Part shown: positions 28,337-38,760 of the stretch, in pieces
Numbering within the stretch: the stretch's first letter is position 1
Layout of the letters: each line of letters starts with the position of its first letter
Origin: Microbulbifer variabilis
GTDB lineage: Bacteria > Pseudomonadota > Gammaproteobacteria > Pseudomonadales > Cellvibrionaceae
Assembly: GCF_023716485.1 (NCBI RefSeq)
Contig: NZ_CP092418.1
Coordinates: forward strand, 789,001 to 853,000
DNA length: 64,000 nucleotides
Direction of reading: 5' to 3'
Translations under genes and position numbers: made by a program
Notes under the pieces: generated by a model
What the model was told of the DNA's origin: nothing
What the model saw: only the letters and a program-made list of their open reading frames with translations
Database searches by the model: none

Positions 28337-28903
28337 TTATCTCCAGCGGTTGGCCCAGGCATCCAGCACCTTACTGCTATAGGTGTGGCGGCCATAGCTG
28401 CCGTTGTAGTAGGCGAGAGCGTTGGCCAGATTGCCCTTCGCTTTTTTGATGTAGTGCTTGAGGATGGTACAGCCGTAGCGCAGGTTAGTATCCATGTCGA
28501 TCAGGTTGTCATCGGGGCGGCCGATCTCTTTTTTCCAAAATGGCATTACCTGCATCATACCTTGCGCCCCTACCCGGGATACCGCGTAGGGGTTAAAGGC
28601 GCTCTCGATCTGGATTACCGCCAGAACAATCTCTGGGCGTAAATCCGCTCGCGTTGCCTCGCGATGTACAGCCTTCAGGACCTGCATGCGTCTTTTGGGG
28701 TCTTTGATATAGCGTGCCAGGGGTTGGGATTTTGACATCAGCCACACCTCCGCATCGAAGCGATCGACAAAGCTGTCTGCCTGAGTAATGGCCTCGCGCA
28801 GGGCGAGCCGCAACTCGGGGTCCACTTGCTTGGTGTTAGTCTGGGATATCGCACCGCAGCAGATAAGGCAGAACCCCATCGCGGTAATAGCTTTTCTTAT
28901 CAT
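28337..28903 (-). CDS. Lytic transglycosylase domain protein (SLT)
   Basis: 188 aa. An N-terminal hydrophobic segment (AITAMGFCLICCGAIS) is a signal peptide or, with its cysteines, possibly a lipoprotein signal. The SLT domain occupies about residues 85-188: IQIESAFNPYAVS with catalytic E100, GAQGMMQVMP, NLRYGCTILKHY, ALAYYNGS. It cleaves peptidoglycan glycan strands to 1,6-anhydro ends. It is coupled to the membrane AraC regulator downstream, which may sense a cell-wall signal (inference). Confidence 0.87.
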   Translation of the reverse strand: MIRKAITAMGFCLICCGAISQTNTKQVDPELRLALREAITQADSFVDRFDAEVWLMSKSQPLARYIKDPKRRMQVLKAVHREATRADLRPEIVLAVIQIESAFNPYAVSRVGAQGMMQVMPFWKKEIGRPDDNLIDMDTNLRYGCTILKHYIKKAKGNLANALAYYNGSYGRHTYSSKVLDAWANRWR

Positions 28904-29001
28904 GTTGGGAATTTTACGAGATCCAGGGAGATTGGGTAGCGCCTTTTATGGACCTTTTACGCAAATCTGGACAGGGAGAGGCATTTGAATTGAATGGGGC
29001 T

Positions 29002-29043
29002 GTGAAATACCAACGGACTTAAAGTGCTGTGTTGGTATTTCAC
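29002..29043. repeat. Perfect 13-bp inverted repeat
   Basis: GTGAAATACCAAC (29002-29014) and GTTGGTATTTCAC (29031-29043), loop 16 nt. It lies between the starts/ends of the SLT and proS genes, downstream of proS. No T-run follows on either strand, so it is not a standard intrinsic terminator. Confidence 0.85.
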
Positions 29044-29054
29044 GGAGGTATTTT

Positions 29055-29079
29055 GAGATAGATAAAGAAAATCTATCTC
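29055..29079 (-). terminator. Second inverted repeat just past proS
   Basis: GAGATAGAT (29055-29063) and ATCTATCTC (29071-29079), loop AAAGAAA, about 10 bp after the proS stop. It is AT-rich with no T-run, so termination is only possible. Confidence 0.4.
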
Positions 29080-29088
29080 ATCATCAGA

Positions 29089-30819
29089 TTAGCGCAGGCC
29101 AAATTTCTCCAGCAGTACTTCCTCCAGCTGGGATACCGCAAACTCCTGGCTCTCAGCATCGGCGCGGCCCTTGTATTCCACAATGCCTTTCTCCAGGCCG
29201 CGGTCGCCGATAACGATGCGGTGGGGGATACCAATCAATTCGACATCTGCGAGCATGCCACCCAAGCGAGCCTTGGGCTCATCCATTAGCAGTACATCGA
29301 CGCCTTTGCTGCGCAGGGATTCATACAGGTGCTCACACTTTTCCCGTACCACATCGCTCTTGTGCATATTGATGGGCACAATTGCCAACTGGAACGGCGC
29401 TATGGCGTCTGGCCAGATAATGCCGGAGTCGTCGTGGTTTTGCTCAATAGCGGCGGCGACAATCCGGGATACTCCGATGCCGTAACAGCCCATGGACATG
29501 ACCTGCTCCCTGCCGTTCTCATCGAGTACGGTGGCGTTCATGGCGCGGCTGTATTTGTCACCCAGCTGGAAAATATGGCCGACTTCGATTCCGCGTTTGA
29601 TTTCCAGGGTGCCCTGGCCGTCGGGGCTGGCGTCACCGGCAACGACATTGCGCAGGTCTTCAACGCGGCCGAGTTCCACGTCGCGGCCCCAGTTCACGCC
29701 GGTGAAGTGGTAACCGTCGCGGTTGGCGCCACAGATAAAGTCCGCCAGGTGTGCCGCAGCTCGGTCCACAATGGTTTCGAGCTTCATGCCGACGGGTCCT
29801 AAAGATCCGATATTGCAGCCCAGTTCATCGGCAATACGTTGCTCCGGGGCGAACTGCAATGGGCTGGCGATGCCGGCCAATTTTTCTGCTTTCAGTTCGT
29901 TCAGTTCATGGTCGCCGCGCAGCACCAGCGCAACCAGGGGCGCGGTTTCACCCTCTTCGCATTCACCCAGCACGATCAGGGTTTTTACCGAATGGGTGGG
30001 GTCGCTGTTCAGGAATTCGCTGACATCGGCGATGGTTTTTTGCCCTGGCGTGTGTACTTCCTGCATTTCCTGGCTCGGTGCGGCGCGCTCGCCTGCAGGG
30101 GCCAAGGCTTCGGCCAGCTCAACATTGGCGGCGTAGCGGGATTCGGTGGAGAAAGCGATATCATCTTCACCGCTCTGTGCCAGAACGTGGAACTCATGGG
30201 AGCTGGAGCCGCCGATAGAGCCGGTATCCGCCAGCACAGGGCGGTAGTCCAGGCCAATACGATCAAAAATGCGGCAGTAGGCGCCGTGCATAATGTCGTA
30301 AGTCTCCTGCAGGGAATCCGCATCGATGTGGAAGGAGTAGGCATCCTTCATGGTGAATTCACGCGCGCGCATCACACCAAAACGCGGGCGAATTTCATCG
30401 CGGAATTTTGTCTGTACCTGGTAGAAATTGGCAGGCAGCTGCTTGTAGCTTTTGATCTCATTGCGGATCAGGTCGGTAATAACTTCCTCGTGGGTTGGGC
30501 CCAGGCAGAAGTCATTGGAGTGGCGATCCTGGATACGCAGTAATTCCGGGCCGTACTGCTGCCAGCGGCCGGACTCCTCCCACAGCTCCGCCGGCTGCAC
30601 TACCGGCATCAATACTTCCAGGGAACCGGCACTATTCATCTCTTCACGCACAATACGCTCTACTTTGCGCAGTACGCGCAGGCCGGTGGGCAGCCAGGTG
30701 TAGAGACCGGAGGAGAGACGGCGGATCATACCGGCGCGCAGCATCAGCTGATGGCTGATTACTACCGCGTCGTTGGGCGTTTCTTTCTGGGTGGCGATAA
30801 GGTAACGGGATGCGCGCAT
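29089..30819 (-). CDS. proS: Prolyl-tRNA synthetase
   Basis: 576 aa, class II synthetase that charges tRNA-Pro. The bacterial type is shown by an insertion editing domain between motifs 2 and 3 (roughly residues 225-410, with [15 protein letters not shown]). Motif 1-2 features include [38 protein letters not shown] and [21 protein letters not shown]; motif 3 lies in [17 protein letters not shown]. The C-terminal anticodon domain begins about residue 470. Length and domain order match E. coli ProS (572). Confidence 0.96.
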   Translation of the reverse strand: MRASRYLIATQKETPNDAVVISHQLMLRAGMIRRLSSGLYTWLPTGLRVLRKVERIVREEMNSAGSLEVLMPVVQPAELWEESGRWQQYGPELLRIQDRHSNDFCLGPTHEEVITDLIRNEIKSYKQLPANFYQVQTKFRDEIRPRFGVMRAREFTMKDAYSFHIDADSLQETYDIMHGAYCRIFDRIGLDYRPVLADTGSIGGSSSHEFHVLAQSGEDDIAFSTESRYAANVELAEALAPAGERAAPSQEMQEVHTPGQKTIADVSEFLNSDPTHSVKTLIVLGECEEGETAPLVALVLRGDHELNELKAEKLAGIASPLQFAPEQRIADELGCNIGSLGPVGMKLETIVDRAAAHLADFICGANRDGYHFTGVNWGRDVELGRVEDLRNVVAGDASPDGQGTLEIKRGIEVGHIFQLGDKYSRAMNATVLDENGREQVMSMGCYGIGVSRIVAAAIEQNHDDSGIIWPDAIAPFQLAIVPINMHKSDVVREKCEHLYESLRSKGVDVLLMDEPKARLGGMLADVELIGIPHRIVIGDRGLEKGIVEYKGRADAESQEFAVSQLEEVLLEKFGLR

Positions 30820-31029
30820 AGGAATAAACTGGGTTCAATTATCGGTAAGCTGGTTATTTTACGCTATTCATCAGCTAATAAATATTGCCGGATGGACTCC
30901 CGTATGGGATCGGTTATTTTTTGTGGAAGCTACACCCTGCTGATATTGATAAGGGCGTGGTTAAAGGGGAAATTGGTGTAGCTAAGAATGGGGCTATGGC
31001 CAATCTTTAGATGATATATAGGGGCATAA

Positions 31030-31053
31030 AAAAACCCCGCAGTTGCGGGGTTT
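31030..31053 (-). terminator. Intrinsic terminator of the HU gene
   Basis: On the minus strand a CCCCGC/GCGGGG stem (arms 31045-31050 and 31035-31040) with a four-base loop, ending in a seven-T run. About 20 bp past the HU stop. Confidence 0.92.
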
Positions 31054-31073
31054 AGTGCCTGAGGCTGGGAGTC

Positions 31074-31481
31074 TTAGGACTCAGCCATTTCCTTCAGCTT
31101 CTTCAGCGGGCGAACTTTTACCTGGATGCTTGCAGGCTTGGCCTTGAAGACAGTCTCTTCACCAGTGAAGGGGTTGATACCTTTACGGGCTTTTTTGGCT
31201 GGCTTCTTCACAGTGGTGATTTTCATCAGGCCCGGCAGGGAGAATTCGCCAACAGCGCGCTTCTTGATGTGGCCTTCAATAATATCGCTCAGCTCGTCCA
31301 GAACAGACTGTACCTGCTTGCGGGACAGTTCAGTATTTTCTGCGATCTGGTTCAGCACCTGGGTTTTGGTGAACTTCTCTTTGATCGCTTTTACTTTCTT
31401 AACTGGAGCGGCAGCGGCTTTCTTGGCTGGAGCCTTTTTGGCAGCAGTGGTTTTGCTGGCAGCTTTCTTGGCGATTGCCAT
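31074..31481 (-). CDS. HU/IHF-family DNA-binding protein with Lys/Ala-rich N-terminal tail
   Basis: 135 aa. The first ~35 residues are almost only Lys, Ala, Thr and Pro (KKAASKTTAAKKAPAKKAAA), like histone H1 tails. An HU-like domain follows (FTKTQVLNQIAENTELSRKQVQSVLDELSDII, then GEFSLPGLMKIT, then RKGINPFTGEETVFKAKPA), with the DNA-intercalating arm region NPFTGEE present. It is a nucleoid protein; the tail should add nonspecific DNA binding. Start ATG 31481 behind AAGGAAG. Its own terminator makes it a single-gene unit. Confidence 0.9.
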   Translation of the reverse strand: MAIAKKAASKTTAAKKAPAKKAAAAPVKKVKAIKEKFTKTQVLNQIAENTELSRKQVQSVLDELSDIIEGHIKKRAVGEFSLPGLMKITTVKKPAKKARKGINPFTGEETVFKAKPASIQVKVRPLKKLKEMAES

Positions 31482-31769
31482 AGCTTACTTCCTTCTTTGT
31501 TGTTCGGTGTATATCCGGTAAAAGTGTGTTCGGTCTCCCGCTGCGCTGCATCCACAAAACGGCGTCTCAGCGGGTGATGGTGGGAAGTATATATAGTTTT
31601 TGTTTGGCCGCACGGGAAAATACTAGAAAAATAGTGCTTTTTCCTTATTTTGTACCTGTTTTGAGATCCCAAACCCCTTCTACAAAGGCCAAAAGGGGGT
31701 GCCTGCTTCTTCCCTCTGGGGGGCTCATGTATACTCTGTCCCCCTTTTTCCAGCATCGGGTACCGAGTA

Positions 31770-32036
31770 ATGCCGATCTATGAATACCAGTGCAATGCCT
31801 GCGGCCACGAGATGGAGGCCTTGCAGCGCATGAGCGACAACCCCCTCAAAGACTGTCCAGCCTGTGACAAGGCCGAGTTGCACAAGAAGATTTCAGCAGC
31901 GGGATTTCGCCTCAAGGGCGGCGGCTGGTACGAGACAGATTTTAAGACCGGCAGTAAGAAAAATTTGGCCGGCGATGCGGCCAATGGCAGTAAAGCTAAA
32001 AGTGGCCAGCCGGCAAAAACGGCGAAGACGGCTTAA
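31770..32036 (+). CDS. FmdB family zinc ribbon protein
   Basis: 88 aa. MPIYEYQCNACGHEMEALQRMSD is the FmdB start, with CNAC and CPAC cysteine pairs for one zinc. A Gly-rich GFRLKGGGWYETDF follows, then a flexible Lys/Ala/Gly tail. Often described as a putative regulatory protein; role uncertain. In many gammaproteobacteria it directly precedes aspS, as here (77-bp gap). Confidence 0.9.
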   Translation: MPIYEYQCNACGHEMEALQRMSDNPLKDCPACDKAELHKKISAAGFRLKGGGWYETDFKTGSKKNLAGDAANGSKAKSGQPAKTAKTA

Positions 32037-32113
32037 ACCCGCTGTGCGGAGCCGCTTGTGCGGTGTACTCTCTATTTAACCTTTTTACCTATCGATAACG
32101 GGAATTTTCATCC

Positions 32114-33892
32114 ATGCGCAGCGACTACTGTGGCGTCCTTCGTTCCGCGGACATAGACCGTGTAGTAACCCTCTGTGGCTGGGTCGACCGCCGCCGCGAT
32201 CACGGCGGTGTAATCTTTATCGACCTGCGCGACCGCGAGGGAATTGTTCAGGTGGTATTCGACCCGGATGCGGCCGAGCATTTCGAAATGGCCGATCGCG
32301 TGCGCAGCGAATATGTTCTCAAGGTCACCGGCCGTGTGCGCGCCCGCGCGCCCGAAGCCCTTAATCCGAATATGGTGACTGGTGAAGTTGAGGTTTACGG
32401 CACTGAGCTGGAAATTCTCAACACGGCAGAGACGGTGCCTTTCCAGCTGGATGAGCACACTGCTGTGGGTGAAGACGTGCGCCTCAAGTACCGCTACCTG
32501 GATCTGCGTCGCAACGAGATGCAGAACAACCTGTATTTCCGCTCCAAACTCACCACGGCGATTCGCAATTATCTGGATGAGCACGGTTTCCTCGATATCG
32601 AAACCCCGATCCTGACCCGCGCTACCCCCGAAGGCGCGCGAGATTACCTGGTGCCGAGCCGCACCCACGATGGCAAATTCTTCGCCCTGCCGCAGTCTCC
32701 GCAGCTGTTTAAACAGTTGTTGATGGTGTCCGGCTTCGATCGTTATTACCAGATTGCCAAGTGTTTCCGCGATGAAGACCTACGCGCCGATCGCCAGCCG
32801 GAATTCACTCAGATCGATATCGAGACTTCCTTCCTCGACGAGGAAGAGATTATGTCGATCACTGAGGGCATGGTGCGCAAGCTGTTCAAGGAATTGAAAG
32901 GCATTGAGTTGGGTGAATTCCCACGTATGTCCCATTACCAGGCGATGTTGCGCTACGGCTCTGACAAGCCGGATCTGCGCATTCCGCTGGAAATGGTAGA
33001 GATCAAAGACCTGATGACCGAAGTGGACTTCAAGGTGTTCTCTGGACCGGCCAATGATCCCAAAGGTCGCGTAGCGGCTATCAAGGTGAGCGGTGGCTGC
33101 GACAAGCTGACCCGCAAGCAGATCGATGACTACGGCAAGTTTGTGGGCATCTACGGTGCCAAGGGTCTGGCCTATGTGAAGGTGAACGACCGCTCCGACC
33201 TGGAGAATGGCCTGCAGTCGCCGATCGTGAAATTCCTGCCCATTGAGACTCGTGCTGCCATTCTGGATCGGCTTGAGGCTGAGAGCGGCGATATTATTTT
33301 CTTCGGCGCGGATACCGCCAAAGTGGTCTCCGAAGCGCTGGGTGCGCTGCGCTGCAAGTTGGGTGAAGACCTCAATCTGTACACCAGTGAGTGGGCGCCC
33401 CTGTGGGTAGTGGCCTTCCCGATGTTCGAGGAAAATGAAGACGGCAGCCTCACCGCGTTGCACCATCCGTTTACTGCCCCTTCCTGTAGCCCCGAAGAGT
33501 TAGAGCAGAACCCACTGGGGGCGCTGTCGCGCGCCTACGATATGGTGCTGAATGGTACCGAGCTGGGTGGCGGTTCTGTGCGTATCCACGACCAGGCCAT
33601 GCAGCAGGCGGTATTCCGTATTCTCGGTATCGATGAAGAAGAGCAGCGCGAGAAATTTGGCTTCCTGCTGGATGCTCTCAAGTATGGTGCGCCGCCCCAT
33701 GGAGGCCTGGCCTTTGGTTTGGACCGCTTGGTAATGTTGATGACTGGCAGCGATTCTATTCGCGATGTGATTGCCTTCCCCAAAACCCAGAGTGCCGCCT
33801 GTGTCATGACGGATGCTCCGGGCACGGTGGATGCCAAGCAGTTGCGCGAGCTGAATATCCGCCTGCGCCAGAAAGAAGAAAAAATCAGCTGA
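32114..33892 (+). CDS. aspS: Aspartyl-tRNA synthetase
   Basis: 592 aa, class II synthetase. The N-terminal OB anticodon domain contains [22 protein letters not shown]. Motif 2 lies in [20 protein letters not shown], a bacterial GAD insertion domain is at about residues 285-420, and motif 3 is [14 protein letters not shown] near 530. It charges tRNA-Asp. Length fits E. coli AspS (590). First gene of the aspS-yebC-ruvCAB string. Confidence 0.97.
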   Translation: MRSDYCGVLRSADIDRVVTLCGWVDRRRDHGGVIFIDLRDREGIVQVVFDPDAAEHFEMADRVRSEYVLKVTGRVRARAPEALNPNMVTGEVEVYGTELEILNTAETVPFQLDEHTAVGEDVRLKYRYLDLRRNEMQNNLYFRSKLTTAIRNYLDEHGFLDIETPILTRATPEGARDYLVPSRTHDGKFFALPQSPQLFKQLLMVSGFDRYYQIAKCFRDEDLRADRQPEFTQIDIETSFLDEEEIMSITEGMVRKLFKELKGIELGEFPRMSHYQAMLRYGSDKPDLRIPLEMVEIKDLMTEVDFKVFSGPANDPKGRVAAIKVSGGCDKLTRKQIDDYGKFVGIYGAKGLAYVKVNDRSDLENGLQSPIVKFLPIETRAAILDRLEAESGDIIFFGADTAKVVSEALGALRCKLGEDLNLYTSEWAPLWVVAFPMFEENEDGSLTALHHPFTAPSCSPEELEQNPLGALSRAYDMVLNGTELGGGSVRIHDQAMQQAVFRILGIDEEEQREKFGFLLDALKYGAPPHGGLAFGLDRLVMLMTGSDSIRDVIAFPKTQSAACVMTDAPGTVDAKQLRELNIRLRQKEEKIS

Positions 33893-33997
33893 TTTTCCCC
33901 CGACGGGCCGGGCGAAGCGGGCCTGTCAAATCGTGGTGATGGGCATTTCGCTTCGCTTATTGGCCCATCCCTCGCACAGATTGAAGAGAGACGGAAC

Positions 33998-34741
33998 ATG
34001 GCCGGACATAGTAAATGGGCCAATATCAAGCACCGTAAAGCGGCTCAGGATGCCAAGCGCGGTAAGATCTTTACCAAGATCATTCGTGAGCTGACCGTAG
34101 CTGCCAAGGCGGGCCCCAACCCGGACGATAACCCGACATTGCGCGCGACTATCGACAAGGCTCTGGGCGCGAACATGAAGCGCGACACCATCGATAAAGC
34201 CATTGCCCGCGGCGCCGGCAATGCGGAGGGTGATAACTATGAAGCTGTGGTTTATGAAGGTTACGGTGTCGGCGGTGTCGCAGTACTGGTGGAGTGTCTG
34301 ACCGACAACCGCAACCGTACAGTGGCCGAGGTTCGCCACGCTTTCTCCAAGCGCGGCGGCAACCTGGGTACCGATGGCTCCGTAAGTTATCTGTTCACCC
34401 GCAAAGGCCAGATGTTTTACGATATTGGCGTGGATGAAGACGCGCTGATGGAAGCGGCCCTGGAAGCGGGTGCTGAGGATATCGAAACCAACGATGATGG
34501 CAGCGTTGAGGTGACCACCGAATTCCAGGATTACCTCACGGTGAAAGATGCGTTGGTAGCTGCAGGCTTCACGCCGGACAGCGCCGAAATCGCCATGATT
34601 CCGTCCACCACTATCCCGTTGGATAAAGAGGGGGCAGAGAAGGTGTTGGCCCTGATCGAGATGCTGGAAGATCTCGACGATGTGCAAAATGTTTACACCA
34701 ACGCGGATATTCCCGCAGAGGTGATGGAAGAGCTGGGCTGA
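33998..34741 (+). CDS. yebC: YebC/TACO1-family protein
   Basis: 247 aa, opening [27 protein letters not shown], the hallmark of YebC. Acidic middle and C-terminal domains follow ([13 protein letters not shown]). The family was first described as transcriptional regulators; members have since been shown to help ribosomes through proline-rich stretches. Which applies here is not visible. It stands upstream of ruvC, a conserved order. Confidence 0.95.
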   Translation: MAGHSKWANIKHRKAAQDAKRGKIFTKIIRELTVAAKAGPNPDDNPTLRATIDKALGANMKRDTIDKAIARGAGNAEGDNYEAVVYEGYGVGGVAVLVECLTDNRNRTVAEVRHAFSKRGGNLGTDGSVSYLFTRKGQMFYDIGVDEDALMEAALEAGAEDIETNDDGSVEVTTEFQDYLTVKDALVAAGFTPDSAEIAMIPSTTIPLDKEGAEKVLALIEMLEDLDDVQNVYTNADIPAEVMEELG

Positions 34742-34907
34742 GTCCCAGTTCAGACCGGGGCGGACGGTGTTTGCTCCGGTTTACCCTCATATCGCTTCAG
34801 CAGATAGCCACTTTTTCTATGCTGTCTGCGATCTCCCTTGACGCCTCGCTCCCACCTTGGGACACTCCCGCCACTATATAAACATACAGATATTTGGGGA
34901 ACACCTC

Positions 34908-35435
34908 TTGACCCGAATCCTGGGTATTGACCCCGGCTCGCGTAAAACCGGCTATGGAATTATCGATGTAGAACGGGGTAAGGCCCGCTATGTGGCCAGT
35001 GGGGTAATTCGTATTCCCGAAGGCCCCCTACCTGAGCGCCTAAAGCTGATTTTCGACGCGGTTTCTCAGATCGCTCAGCAATACCAACCGGCGCAGATGG
35101 CAATTGAAAATGTATTTATGTCTAAGAGTGCGGGCTCAGCCCTGAAACTGGGCCAGGCGCGCGGTGCAGCCATAGTGGCCGGGGCCAATAGTGGTCTCGC
35201 TGTGGCTGAGTATGAGGCGCGCAAGGTCAAGCAGGCGGTGGTGGGCAGTGGTGCAGCCGATAAGCTGCAGGTGCAGCACATGGTCAAAACTTTGCTGTCA
35301 CTACCGGGGACTCCCCAGGAGGACGCCGCCGATGCACTCGCCGTGGCTCTCTGCCATATGCACACGGAGCAGACCCTACTATTTACCGCCGGCGGAGCGC
35401 GCAGCCGCTTTCGCCGCGGTCGCCTCAGCGTTTAG
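34908..35435 (+). CDS. ruvC: Holliday junction resolvase RuvC
   Basis: 175 aa from the TTG at 34908, chosen because GGGGA lies about 9 bp upstream and the product then starts [17 protein letters not shown], as in E. coli (173 aa). Catalytic acids: D8 in GIDPG, the Glu in AIENVF, and Asp residues in [14 protein letters not shown]. It cuts four-way junctions as a dimer working with RuvAB. An upstream extension to 34857 is open but not family-like. The rare TTG start may lower its expression. Confidence 0.95.
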   Translation: MTRILGIDPGSRKTGYGIIDVERGKARYVASGVIRIPEGPLPERLKLIFDAVSQIAQQYQPAQMAIENVFMSKSAGSALKLGQARGAAIVAGANSGLAVAEYEARKVKQAVVGSGAADKLQVQHMVKTLLSLPGTPQEDAADALAVALCHMHTEQTLLFTAGGARSRFRRGRLSV

Positions 35436-35494
35436 AAAACTCTGCAGAACTTGGCCCTTATTGTGGGCAGCGATAGATAAACCTGGAACAACAC

Positions 35495-36106
35495 ATGATT
35501 GGAAGACTGAGTGGCAATCTGGCCGCGGTACAGCCCCCTTTGTTACTGATTGATGTGCAAGGGGTGGGCTACGAAGTACTCGCGCCTATGACCACAATTT
35601 TTGAATTGCCCGCCCTGGGACAGCCGGTTCAAGTACACACGCACTTGGCGGTTTCCGAAACGGCCCAGCAACTCTACGGCTTTATCCGCGACGCCGATCG
35701 CAAACTGTTCAGGACCCTGATTAAGGTCAGTGGTGTGGGCCCCAAGATGGCCCTGGCGATTTTATCCGGTCTCGATGGTGCGGCTTTGGCACGCTGTGTG
35801 GCTGAGGATAATGTTGCGGCACTGGTAAAGGTACCAGGCGTTGGCAAGAAGACGGCCGAGCGTTTGATTGTAGAGCTGCGCGATAAGTTGACCCCGGATT
35901 TCGGTGATTCCAACGATATTCCATTGATGGCGGCAGCCACAGCACCCAAGGTAGATCATACCGGCGAGGCGGAGAGCGCCCTGGTGGCCCTGGGTTACAA
36001 GCCCACTGAGGCCAGCAAAATGGTGGCCCGCGCGAGCAAGGAGCAGCCGGAAGCCGACAGTGCCACCCTTATCCGCCTGGCCCTAAAGGGCATGGCACCC
36101 GCCTAA
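35495..36106 (+). CDS. ruvA: Holliday junction DNA helicase subunit RuvA
   Basis: 203 aa. An N-terminal OB domain (MIGRLSGNLAAVQPPLLLIDVQGVGYEV) is followed by two helix-hairpin-helix motifs (LIKVSGVGPKMALAIL and LVKVPGVGKKTAERLIVEL). A flexible linker leads to the C-terminal domain that touches RuvB (ALVALGYKPTEASKMVARA). It binds the junction as a tetramer and loads RuvB. Confidence 0.96.
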   Translation: MIGRLSGNLAAVQPPLLLIDVQGVGYEVLAPMTTIFELPALGQPVQVHTHLAVSETAQQLYGFIRDADRKLFRTLIKVSGVGPKMALAILSGLDGAALARCVAEDNVAALVKVPGVGKKTAERLIVELRDKLTPDFGDSNDIPLMAAATAPKVDHTGEAESALVALGYKPTEASKMVARASKEQPEADSATLIRLALKGMAPA

Positions 36107-36130
36107 ACCGGGAGGCTTGGAGTTATTGCG

Positions 36131-37153
36131 ATGATTGAAGCCGATCGTTTAGTAGCCCCCGAACCAGCGGGGCCCTCTGGGCAGGAAGAGCAGTACGACC
36201 GCGCTGTGCGCCCCAAAGCGCTGGCCGACTATGTGGGTCAGCCAGTGGTGCGCGAGCAGATGGAGATCTTTATTCAGGCGGCCAAACTGCGCAAAGAGGC
36301 CTTGGATCACACCTTGGTATTCGGTCCTCCAGGCCTGGGTAAAACCACCCTGGCCAATATTATTGCTGCAGAAATGGGGGTGGCGATCAAGACCACCTCG
36401 GGGCCAGTATTGGAAAAGGCCGGTGATCTGGCTGCGCTGATGACAAATCTGGAGCCGGGCGACGTGCTGTTTATCGATGAGATTCACAGGCTCAGCCCCC
36501 ATGTAGAAGAGGTACTGTATCCGGCCATGGAGGATTACCAGCTGGATATTATGATCGGCGAGGGGCCGGCGGCGCGTTCAATCAAGTTGGATCTGCCACC
36601 CTTTACTCTGGTGGGGGCCACTACCAGAGCGGGCCTGCTCACCTCGCCCCTGCGCGATCGATTCGGCATAGTGCAGCGGCTGGAATTCTACAACGTGCAA
36701 GACCTCACCAGTATCGTGCGTCGCTCCGCTAGGTTGATGGGGGTTGAGATGGATGAAGGCGGAGCCTTACAAGTGGCGCGTCGCGCCCGCGGTACCCCGA
36801 GGATTGCCAATCGCCTGCTGCGCCGTGTGCGCGATTACGCAGATGTTAAGGGCGATGGTGCGGTGGATGCTGATATCGCCGATGCCGCTTTGAATATGCT
36901 CAATGTGGATGCAAAAGGCTTTGACTCTCTGGATCGACGTATGCTGTTGGCGATGATCGAGAAATTTGATGGTGGTCCAGTGGGGGTGGACAGTCTCGCC
37001 GCTGCTGTGAGCGAAGAGCGGGATACTCTGGAAGATGTATTGGAGCCCTACCTGATCCAGCAGGGCTATATTGCCCGGACACCCCGTGGGCGAGTAGTTA
37101 CCGGGCTCGCCTATGAACATTTTGGCCTGCCTAAGCCGGATAAGGTCAGTTGA
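36131..37153 (+). CDS. ruvB: Holliday junction branch-migration ATPase RuvB
   Basis: 340 aa AAA+ motor that drives branch migration with RuvA. Walker A is [11 protein letters not shown] (near residue 65), Walker [13 protein letters not shown] (near 115), sensor 1 [20 protein letters not shown] winged-helix C-terminal domain ends with [21 protein letters not shown]. Starts 24 bp after ruvA. Complete and typical. Confidence 0.97.
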   Translation: MIEADRLVAPEPAGPSGQEEQYDRAVRPKALADYVGQPVVREQMEIFIQAAKLRKEALDHTLVFGPPGLGKTTLANIIAAEMGVAIKTTSGPVLEKAGDLAALMTNLEPGDVLFIDEIHRLSPHVEEVLYPAMEDYQLDIMIGEGPAARSIKLDLPPFTLVGATTRAGLLTSPLRDRFGIVQRLEFYNVQDLTSIVRRSARLMGVEMDEGGALQVARRARGTPRIANRLLRRVRDYADVKGDGAVDADIADAALNMLNVDAKGFDSLDRRMLLAMIEKFDGGPVGVDSLAAAVSEERDTLEDVLEPYLIQQGYIARTPRGRVVTGLAYEHFGLPKPDKVS

Positions 37154-37208
37154 TGATTCAGCACCTGGTACTTTTGGGTTGGGTGGCTGTGGAAGTGAGG
37201 GAAATTCA

Positions 37209-37613
37209 ATGAAGGAAGCGTTCGGTATTCCTGTAAGGGTTTATATCGAAGATACCGATGCGGCCGGCATCGTGTATTACGTGAATTATTTGAAGTATAT
37301 GGAGCGCGCGCGCACAGAACTGCTGCGCTCCCTCGGGTATGATAAGCCGGCGATGCCGCAGGAAGGTGTACTGTTGGTGGTACATTCCGCCGAGGTCCAG
37401 TACCGTCGTTCCGCCAGGCTCGATGATGCGTTGCGCGCCACGGCGGCGATTGGCAAACTGGGGCGTGCCGCAGTGACTTTTGAGCAAAAAATTTGGCGCG
37501 GCGATGAGCTAATTTGCGAAGGCGTGGTCAAAGTGGCCTGTGTCGCTGACGACAGCCGCAGGCCCTGTGCCCTGCCGGAACCTATTTATTCAGCATTAAA
37601 GGCAGTTATTTAA
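37209..37613 (+). CDS. ybgC: Tol-Pal-associated acyl-CoA thioesterase YbgC
   Basis: 134 aa hotdog-fold thioesterase. The active-site region DTDAAGIVYYVNYLKYMERARTE carries the family Asp. I place the start at ATG 37209 behind GAGGGAAA; the open frame upstream overlaps ruvB. It is the usual first gene of the tol-pal cluster; proposed to act on acyl-CoA or acyl-ACP linked to phospholipid synthesis at the inner membrane. 4 bp before tolQ. Confidence 0.94.
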   Translation: MKEAFGIPVRVYIEDTDAAGIVYYVNYLKYMERARTELLRSLGYDKPAMPQEGVLLVVHSAEVQYRRSARLDDALRATAAIGKLGRAAVTFEQKIWRGDELICEGVVKVACVADDSRRPCALPEPIYSALKAVI

Positions 37614-37617
37614 GAAG

Positions 37618-38307
37618 ATGAACGCCGGTGAACAACTTTCTCTTTGGGGGCTAATTCAGAACGCCAGCCTGTTGGTACAGCTCGTCATGTTGCTGCTGTT
37701 ACTGGCTTCTGTGGTGTCCTGGGTCATGATTATCCAGCGCGGGCTCTACTTATCCCAGGCCAAACGCGCGCTCAATAATTTTGAACGTCGTTTCTGGTCC
37801 GGTGCAGATCTGAACAAACTTTTTCGCGAGGGCAACGAGCGCGCCGAAAAAGGAAAGACCGATGGGGTCGAATCCCTGTTTCGCGCTGGCTTTACTGAGT
37901 TTACCCGCCTGCGCCAGCAGGGCAGTAGTGGCCCGGAAGCGGTTATGGAAGGTACCGAGCGCGCCATGCGCGTGGCCATGTCCCGGGAACAGGAAAAGGT
38001 AGAGATGAACCTGCCGTTTCTGGCGACTGTAGGCTCCGTTAGCCCCTATATCGGCCTGTTCGGCACCGTTTGGGGGATTATGAACTCCTTCCGCGGTCTC
38101 GCCACTATGCACCAAGCCACCATTGCCACTGTAGCCCCGGGTATCAGTGAGGCACTGGTGGCAACGGCCATGGGTTTGTTCGCAGCGATTCCCGCGGTAA
38201 TGGCCTACAACCGTTACTCGGCCAAGGCGGAGTGGCTGTTGTCCAGCTACGAAACTTTCGCCGAGGAGTTTTCCTCTATCCTGCACCGCAAAGTGCACTC
38301 CGGCTGA
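37618..38307 (+). CDS. tolQ: Tol-Pal system proton channel subunit TolQ
   Basis: 229 aa inner-membrane protein of the MotA/TolQ/ExbB family. Three transmembrane helices: about residues 15-35, 130-155 and 165-190. Conserved GSVSPYIGLFGTVWGIMNSF and ISEALVATAMGLFAAIPAVMAYN form the ion channel with TolR. It supplies proton-motive force to TolA for outer-membrane constriction at division. Confidence 0.96.
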   Translation: MNAGEQLSLWGLIQNASLLVQLVMLLLLLASVVSWVMIIQRGLYLSQAKRALNNFERRFWSGADLNKLFREGNERAEKGKTDGVESLFRAGFTEFTRLRQQGSSGPEAVMEGTERAMRVAMSREQEKVEMNLPFLATVGSVSPYIGLFGTVWGIMNSFRGLATMHQATIATVAPGISEALVATAMGLFAAIPAVMAYNRYSAKAEWLLSSYETFAEEFSSILHRKVHSG

Positions 38308-38327
38308 GTAGTGAGTAGGCGAACCCT

Positions 38328-38759
38328 ATGAGTGTGTTTCGCAAGGGAACCAAGAAAAAGCTGGTCTCCGAGATCAATGTGGTGCCCTACATCGATGTGA
38401 TGCTGGTGCTGTTGATTGTCTTTATGGTCACGGCACCATTGTTGATGCAAGGGGTCAAAGTGGACCTGCCAAATGCGCCCTCGGCGCCGATGGAGGACAC
38501 CGATGAGGAGCCTTTGATTATTTCGGTGCGTGCCGATGGCACCTATTACCTAAATCTGGGTACCGATGAGCAGGAGGCCAAGTCTCTCCCTGAGATCAAG
38601 GAGACGGTGGCCAAGGTGTTGCGGCAAAAGCCGAAAACTCCGGTGCTGGTATGGGGCGATAGCGAGGCCCGCTACGGTTTAATCGTCAATGCCATGACCG
38701 AGCTGCAGCAGGCGGGTGCGCCCAGTGTCGGCTTGGTGACAGAGCCACCGCAGGGGTAG
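38328..38759 (+). CDS. tolR: Tol-Pal system protein TolR
   Basis: 143 aa. One N-terminal transmembrane helix, VPYIDVMLVLLIVFMVTAPLL, carries the Asp needed for proton passage. A periplasmic domain follows (EEPLIISVRADGTYYLN, then VNAMTELQQAGAPSVGLVTEP). Works with TolQ. Length matches E. coli TolR (142). Confidence 0.96.
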   Translation: MSVFRKGTKKKLVSEINVVPYIDVMLVLLIVFMVTAPLLMQGVKVDLPNAPSAPMEDTDEEPLIISVRADGTYYLNLGTDEQEAKSLPEIKETVAKVLRQKPKTPVLVWGDSEARYGLIVNAMTELQQAGAPSVGLVTEPPQG

Positions 38760-38760
38760 G

